The position numbers were made by a program, and so were the translations under genes. Source: Pantoea cypripedii (GTDB taxonomy: Bacteria > Pseudomonadota > Gammaproteobacteria > Enterobacterales > Enterobacteriaceae). Taken from it: a DNA stretch of 64,000 nt. The stretch lies in contig NZ_CP024770.1 of assembly GCF_011395035.1 (NCBI RefSeq), positions 1,109,116 through 1,173,115 of the forward strand. Reading direction: 5' to 3'. This document shows, piece after piece, positions 59,908 to 64,000 of this stretch (the stretch's first letter is position 1; the number at the start of each line of letters is the position of its first letter). The notes under the pieces are model-generated. The model made no database searches. It was not told the DNA's origin and saw only the letters and a program-made list of their open reading frames with translations.

Positions 59908-60915
59908 ATGTCAGATAAATTCATCCCAGTCGGTATGGCCGTGGTTGGTGCTGGCCGGGTGTCAGATGCGCATCTTGGTGCCATTACTGCCCAACCGGAA
60001 AAAGGAACACTGATTGCCGTTGTCGACCAAAATATCGAACTGGCAAAAGCGTCTGCTGAGAAACATGGCGCGCTTTATGCGTTTTCCTCCATTGAAGAGG
60101 CTCTCAAATGCCCGGAGATCGAAGCATTCGATCTTTGCCTGCCGAACCAGCTTCATGGTCCTGCCGCTGAGGAGTGTATGCGTGGTGGACGTCATGTGCT
60201 GGTTGAAAAACCGATGGCGGATGATTACAAAACAGCCGCTAAAATGGCTGCTGTGGCAGATGAAACCAATCGTGTGCTGGCGGTAGGTCAGTCACGCCGC
60301 CATGGTTCAGCCATTCGTTACGTGCAGGACAATATGGAGCGCTTTGGTAATCTGCGTGCTATCCAGGCGTCTTTCTGTATGTACTGGCCCGGCCCACAGG
60401 CACCCTGGTGGAAAGATCGTACACCAGAAGAGGGTCTAGTTTTCCCGATGCTGGGCTCACATACGGTTGATTTCGTACAGGCGATGTTAGGCCATTACCC
60501 ACTGCGCGTGCATGCAGAAGCCACCCGTTGGCGTGATTGCTGGAAAGCAGAAGACGAAGCAATGATTCTTCTTCGCTATCCAGATGATAAGATGGCGACT
60601 GTGCATCTGTCTTACAACCAGCAGCCCTTCTTTGAACGTTACTACCTGCTGTTCGATAACTATCACGTAGAGATTCGTGATGTGAACACCGTGCTGGTTA
60701 ACGACGAAGTAGTACTCTCTCCACCTCAGGGAGAAGGTGCAACGTTGCTGGTTACTAATGACCTGTTCCGTAATCAATTTTCCGAATTTGCCCTTGCAGT
60801 TCGGGGATTACCTAACAGAAGCGCATTGCACCACCAGGGTGCAGCACAAATCAGAGTTATTGAAGCTGCACTGAAATCAGCGTTGCAGGGTGAAACTGTT
60901 CACCTTGAATGGTAA
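59908..60915 (+). CDS. Gfo/Idh/MocA family oxidoreductase
   Basis: A 335-residue NAD(P)-dependent dehydrogenase. The Rossmann loop is MAVVGAGRVSDAHLGAI (residues ~9-25), and HVLVEKPMADDYKTA (~residues 95-109) has the catalytic lysine. FPMLGSHTVDFVQAML lies in the C-terminal domain. It is transcribed away from the TRAP operon and is followed by a GntR regulator and an M24 peptidase on the same strand. It differs from the two oxidoreductases at 36.7-38.9 kb. Confidence 0.9.
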   Translation: MSDKFIPVGMAVVGAGRVSDAHLGAITAQPEKGTLIAVVDQNIELAKASAEKHGALYAFSSIEEALKCPEIEAFDLCLPNQLHGPAAEECMRGGRHVLVEKPMADDYKTAAKMAAVADETNRVLAVGQSRRHGSAIRYVQDNMERFGNLRAIQASFCMYWPGPQAPWWKDRTPEEGLVFPMLGSHTVDFVQAMLGHYPLRVHAEATRWRDCWKAEDEAMILLRYPDDKMATVHLSYNQQPFFERYYLLFDNYHVEIRDVNTVLVNDEVVLSPPQGEGATLLVTNDLFRNQFSEFALAVRGLPNRSALHHQGAAQIRVIEAALKSALQGETVHLEW

Positions 60916-60972
60916 CGCTGGACATTTGCCTCAGGGCTAACAACGAAAACAGAGTTCAGTAAGGAAGACATC

Positions 60973-61674
60973 GTGGCTGTAAAACGTTCACTCGTACCGC
61001 TGGAAAAGCGGTCAATAGAAGCACTGGCTACTGACAATCTCCGGGAATATATTCTTTCCGGTGCTCTGCAGCCTGGTGAGCGCATCACGGAAACAACGCT
61101 GGCCGATCAGATGGGGATCGGACGCGCGACCTTACGCACAGGATTACATCAACTTGCTACTGAAGGTTTGCTGGTCAAAAAACCTTATACCAGTTGGGAA
61201 GTGAAGTCGCTGACCGCGGACGATGCCTGGGAACTCTGGACCTTAAGGGCAAGCCTTGAAAGTCTTGCGATCAGACTCGCCGCAGAAAACATGACGCCTC
61301 AGTTGCAGAAAATGATAGAAGAGGCCATGAACAATCTGGTTCACGCCTGTATGAAAGGCAGTGTGCATGATGCCAGTGAATGTGATTTCGCACTGCACAG
61401 AACACTTATTGAGTGTGTTGGCCATAAGCGCCTTGCTGAGCAGTACCGACTGGTTGAGCAACAGGTACGTCTGTATATCCAGATCAGTAACCAGTTAATG
61501 ACCGGTAATCTCCCTGGCATCATTGAGCAGCACCGCCCAATGATCGACGCATTATTGCGTGGTGATGCAATGGCAGCGGCACATGAAGCCTGGGCTCATA
61601 ATGAAAGTGAAGGTGGAAAACTGGTAGCCTGGTTGCATCAACGCGCAAGGCTGGAATCCGCAATTAAACGTTAA
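60973..61674 (+). CDS. GntR family regulator, FCD subfamily (copy B)
   Basis: A 233-residue regulator starting at a GTG after AAGGAAG. Its winged helix-turn-helix (NLREYILSGALQPGERITET…GRATLRTGLHQLATEGLL) and FCD domain closely match copy A at 49523-50221; for example, both share SLTADDAWELWTLRASLESL exactly. It lies between an oxidoreductase and a peptidase gene and probably controls the TRAP/kinase 2 half of the cluster, as copy A would control the kinase 1 half. The division of targets is an inference. Confidence 0.93.
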   Translation: MAVKRSLVPLEKRSIEALATDNLREYILSGALQPGERITETTLADQMGIGRATLRTGLHQLATEGLLVKKPYTSWEVKSLTADDAWELWTLRASLESLAIRLAAENMTPQLQKMIEEAMNNLVHACMKGSVHDASECDFALHRTLIECVGHKRLAEQYRLVEQQVRLYIQISNQLMTGNLPGIIEQHRPMIDALLRGDAMAAAHEAWAHNESEGGKLVAWLHQRARLESAIKR

Positions 61675-61690
61675 ATATAGGAACCAAAAA

Positions 61691-62878
61691 ATGGGTACCT
61701 CCGCTATTCCTGTAATAAAGGGAAGGGCTCCATTCGACAGTAAAAAACTGGATGCATATCTGGAAAATGCCGGATTGGATGTCATTTTAATTTCATCTCG
61801 CCATAACCTGCGTTATTTACTGGGTGGTTATACATTTTTCTTTTTTGATTATTTTGAAGCGTTTGGTACCAGTAAATATTTCCCGTTGATGGTCTATTTC
61901 CGCGGGCAACCTGAAAAAACGGCATATATTGGCCATGGTATGGAATCTTTTGAGCTGGAATTGGATAAATTCTGGATGTCAGAGGTGAGTACTCGTGCCT
62001 GGGGTATTCAGGATTCGCTGACCTATGCCGTGCAGTATATTCGCGATTTGGCACCCGATCTGAAGACGATTGGCGTCGAACCTGATTTTATTCCGTTCGA
62101 AGCTGCGATGTCATTGCAGAAGCATTTGCCCGGTACCGAGCTGGTTAATTGTCAGCGTCCACTGGAACTCCTGCGATCAATCAAAACATCAACTGAGTTA
62201 GCGTTGATTAAGAAAGCATCTGACGATGTGGTTGAATCGATGCTGGCAGTAGTGGCAAATTCAGGCCCCGGCATCACCAAGAATGAATTGGTGGCAAAGC
62301 TCGCGGCTGAAGAAGAAAAACGTGGTCTGTCATATGAATATTGCCTTATTACAGCCGGTACCAGCCTGAATCGCGCGCCCTCTGATTATGTATTGAAGAA
62401 AGGCGATATCGTCTCCATTGATTCCGGTGGTCAGCTGCAGGGCTATATTGGTGATTTGTGTCGCATGGCGATTATCGGTGAACCAGACGCGGAACAGCAG
62501 GATCTGCTGGCGGAAATTGATGCTATTCAGACGGCAGCGCGTAATGCCATCAAAGCAGGTAACCTTGGTCGTGAAATTTATACGGCAGCTAATCAGCAGA
62601 TTGCTCTGTCACCAAACGCAAAATATGTTGATTTTGTTGCGCATGGTCTTGGCCTGGTAACCCATGAAACACCGCGTCTGGCTCCGTCCGGCTTCCCTTA
62701 TGAACCGACCGATGCTGAACGCCCCCTGGAAAAGGGAATGGTGATTTCTGTTGAAACGGCTATCAAGCATCCGCGAGTGGGCTTTATCAAGCTCGAAGAT
62801 ACACTGGCGATTGAACATGACGGTTCGGTCGCTGCTTATGGTGACTTCGGACGCGGCTGGACTCGATTCGGCCGGTAA
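61691..62878 (+). CDS. M24 family metallopeptidase (Xaa-Pro peptidase/creatinase/ectoine hydrolase-like)
   Basis: A 395-residue protein with an N-terminal creatinase domain and a C-terminal pita-bread metallopeptidase domain. All five metal ligands appear present: the D-x11-D pair in SIDSGGQLQGYIGD (~residues 243-256), the histidine in AHGLGLVTHE, and the glutamates in VISVETAIKHP and IKLEDTLAI. Such enzymes split X-Pro peptides, creatine-like amidinohydrolase substrates or ectoine. In this cluster, an amide of an amino compound is a likely substrate. It begins 16 bases after the GntR gene. Confidence 0.9.
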   Translation: MGTSAIPVIKGRAPFDSKKLDAYLENAGLDVILISSRHNLRYLLGGYTFFFFDYFEAFGTSKYFPLMVYFRGQPEKTAYIGHGMESFELELDKFWMSEVSTRAWGIQDSLTYAVQYIRDLAPDLKTIGVEPDFIPFEAAMSLQKHLPGTELVNCQRPLELLRSIKTSTELALIKKASDDVVESMLAVVANSGPGITKNELVAKLAAEEEKRGLSYEYCLITAGTSLNRAPSDYVLKKGDIVSIDSGGQLQGYIGDLCRMAIIGEPDAEQQDLLAEIDAIQTAARNAIKAGNLGREIYTAANQQIALSPNAKYVDFVAHGLGLVTHETPRLAPSGFPYEPTDAERPLEKGMVISVETAIKHPRVGFIKLEDTLAIEHDGSVAAYGDFGRGWTRFGR

Positions 62879-62956
62879 TACGGACAGACTGAACTAACCC
62901 TCATCTGTGCGGTATTGAATGGGTTATCACTCTGGCCCGTTCCTTGTTGGATTTGT

Positions 62957-62986
62957 GGGGTACTATTCCTGAAGTGCCCCTTTTTT
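62957..62986 (+). terminator. Rho-independent terminator after the M24 peptidase gene
   Basis: GGGGTACT (62957-62964) pairs with AGTGCCCC (62973-62980), with one G-T pair, followed by TTTTTT. It ends the oxidoreductase-GntR-peptidase unit. Confidence 0.75.
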
Positions 62987-63149
62987 CATCCTGTTAAACT
63001 AAAGCTGTCAGTACGTCTGCATCTCAATTGAGCTTGTGGTAAGTAAACCGCTGCAGAAATACCGGGTGGGGCAAAAAATGAAAACATGTTGACATCAAAA
63101 TCACCCATAACTAAACTAAACCGTACAGTTATGTTGGGGGGGTGAAAGT

Positions 63150-63233
63150 ATGGATATGACCAGCAATGTGTTGATCGGGCTTATTTGTGTCGTGGTTGTG
63201 GTAATGCTCAGCGGATGTGTTTCAATTCTTTAA
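63150..63233 (+). CDS. Possible 27-residue membrane peptide
   Basis: ATG at 63150 follows a GGGGGGG ribosome site. The peptide is MDMTSNVLIGLICVVVVVML and then SGCVSIL: one hydrophobic span ending in a lipobox-like LSGC. There is no known family that I can name. A second lipobox peptide starts 15 bases later. Confidence 0.4.
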   Translation: MDMTSNVLIGLICVVVVVMLSGCVSIL

Positions 63234-63248
63234 TCACAGGTAATAGCT

Positions 63249-63329
63249 ATGAGAATTTTCTTTGCGGTCTCCGTTTGCCCGATTATTTTTCTGCTATCCG
63301 GTTGTTTGTCGGTAGGCAGCCATATTTGA
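63249..63329 (+). CDS. Possible 26-residue lipoprotein-like peptide
   Basis: ATG at 63249 after an AGGTAAT site. The peptide is MRIFFAVSVCPIIFLLSGCL and then SVGSHI, with a lipobox-like LLSGC. A third frame (from GTG 63339 or ATG 63348 to TGA at 63434) continues hydrophobically and ends WILTIDKASVEQSP. The three could be a tiny peptide operon or a decayed toxin-like locus. Confidence 0.35.
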   Translation: MRIFFAVSVCPIIFLLSGCLSVGSHI

Positions 63330-63728
63330 ATACTGCTGGTGGCAGCCATGATGGCGGTCACCAGCATAGTTATTGCAGAAGATGAGCAGTGGATTCTTAC
63401 TATTGATAAAGCCAGCGTAGAGCAGAGTCCATGACGTAACAGGGCTGCCATGCGTCCCGCATAACGATCATGCGCTTGTCTTATGCATCAGCTCTGAATC
63501 CCCCGGGAAAATCGACCACCCATCAATATGGGGGTTTCCTTCAGATACGAATTAAAACAGATGGTTAGAGTCAGTCTCTAATGCCCATGAATGGATGTAC
63601 GTCATCATCGCACCCTCTATAAAAAATCTTTCACCCGAAATGCCTCATTCTCTGTTCATCATCCATATGAAATTGTGATGTGTAGCTTCATTTAAATAAA
63701 ATCCGGTTCATCTCGATAATCACATATG

Positions 63729-63741
63729 GTATACGATATAC
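63729..63741. promoter_or_regulatory. Inverted repeat before the GMC oxidoreductase gene
   Basis: GTATA-CGA-TATAC is perfect and lies in the expected operator position. GntR-type FCD regulators often bind GTATAC-like repeats, but no partner is identified. Confidence 0.3.
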
Positions 63742-63794
63742 GTGATGATTTGATAATTCTTGACGTTAGTATGCTTTAAGCACTGAGGCGGATT

Positions 63795-64000
63795 ATGACT
63801 ACGAATACACATTATGATTACATTGTTGTTGGAGCGGGTTCAGCAGGTTGTGTGGTTGCGAATCGCCTCAGCGAAAGTGGCAAATTTAAAGTGCTTCTTC
63901 TTGAGGCGGGGAAAAGTCATAGAAACATTATTCTGGACATGCCAGCTGCGCTTGGATTACCGCTGGAAAATACCCGCTTTAACTGGGGATTCAAAAGTGA
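63795..64000 (+). CDS. GMC oxidoreductase (choline dehydrogenase-like), N-terminal part (cut by window edge)
   Basis: The first 68 codons are visible. They begin MTTNTHYDYIVVGAGSAGCV, the GxGxxG FAD-binding loop of the GMC family, and continue NRLSESGKFKVLLLEAGKSH with the ribose-binding glutamate and then NIILDMPAA. The family includes choline, alcohol and sugar dehydrogenases; the substrate cannot be told from this part. The gene follows a palindrome and runs off the end of the window. Confidence 0.9.
   Translation, partial: MTTNTHYDYIVVGAGSAGCVVANRLSESGKFKVLLLEAGKSHRNIILDMPAALGLPLENTRFNWGFKS

Larger units (their letters stand above)
62987..63794. other. Intergenic region with tiny membrane-peptide ORFs
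   Basis: About 800 bases before the GMC oxidoreductase gene. The first part holds two or three short hydrophobic ORFs listed separately. The rest (63430-63794) shows no gene. GTATA-CGA-TATAC (63729-63741) is a perfect inverted repeat 54 bases before the oxidoreductase start and may be its operator. Confidence 0.5.

Noticed and set aside
1..64000. CRISPR arrays, tRNA and rRNA genes
   Set aside because: I looked for evenly spaced direct repeats, CCA-ended cloverleaf sequences and rRNA signatures in the intergenic stretches and saw none.

Overview
The window looks like a chromosomal catabolic region of an enterobacterium (Enterobacterales). Evidence: moderate GC, enterobacterial-style Shine-Dalgarno sites, glnA-type NtrC boxes, and sigma54 promoters in front of amine and amide catabolic operons. 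This assignment is an inference; no rRNA or tRNA marker is present. A stretch from about 1.7 to 21.8 kb has a different character: soil-proteobacterial SDR/regulator pairs, gene relics, IS remnants and a GC-richer phosphonate operon. It is probably an acquired island.

Layout. (1) 1-1662: the end of a polar amino acid ABC transporter (two permeases and an ATPase). (2) 1.8-14.3 kb: a patchwork of short-chain dehydrogenase/NmrA genes next to AraC, TetR and LysR regulators. Between them lie relics of a TetR gene, an SDR tail, an AraC tail, a conjugation gene (trbI), a glyoxalase-fold gene and IS transposases. (3) 14.3-21.2 kb: a LysR regulator diverging from a five-gene operon (binding protein, ATPase, fused permease, aminotransferase, phosphonopyruvate hydrolase). 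This matches the phosphonoalanine degradation cluster known from Variovorax sp. Pal2. A chemoreceptor relic follows it. (4) 21.8-33.3 kb: a GntR regulator diverging from a ten-gene operon: pxpA, a divergent GroEL-like chaperonin, a PotABCD-like transporter, pxpB, pxpC, a biotin carrier and a biotin carboxylase. Together the last four supply every domain of a urea-carboxylase-type enzyme as separate proteins. (5) 33.8-44.6 kb: a ribose-type ABC transporter, two Gfo/Idh/MocA oxidoreductases, a UPF0303 protein, an ATP-dependent hydantoinase/oxoprolinase pair (hyuB, hyuA) and a LacI regulator. Matching palindromes precede the transporter and hyuB. (6) 44.9-62.9 kb: two copies of a kinase plus PLP phospho-lyase/aminotransferase module, two aldehyde dehydrogenases, two closely related GntR regulators, a gamma-glutamyltransferase, a TRAP transporter with a GlcG-like protein, an oxidoreductase and an M24 peptidase. 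(7) 62.9-64.0 kb: tiny membrane-peptide ORFs and the start of a GMC oxidoreductase.

How it fits together. Regions 4 to 6 look like scavenging systems for nitrogen-containing organic compounds: lactams or 5-oxoproline-like rings, hydantoin-like rings, gamma-glutamyl compounds and hydroxylated amines. Candidate sigma54 promoters (GG-N10-GC) occur before pxpA, the first kinase, the first aldehyde dehydrogenase and the TRAP operon, with NtrC-like sites upstream. This points to shared control by nitrogen limitation. The two most unusual things are the chaperonin homologue built into the oxoprolinase/carboxylase operon and the apparently transferred phosphonoalanine operon.
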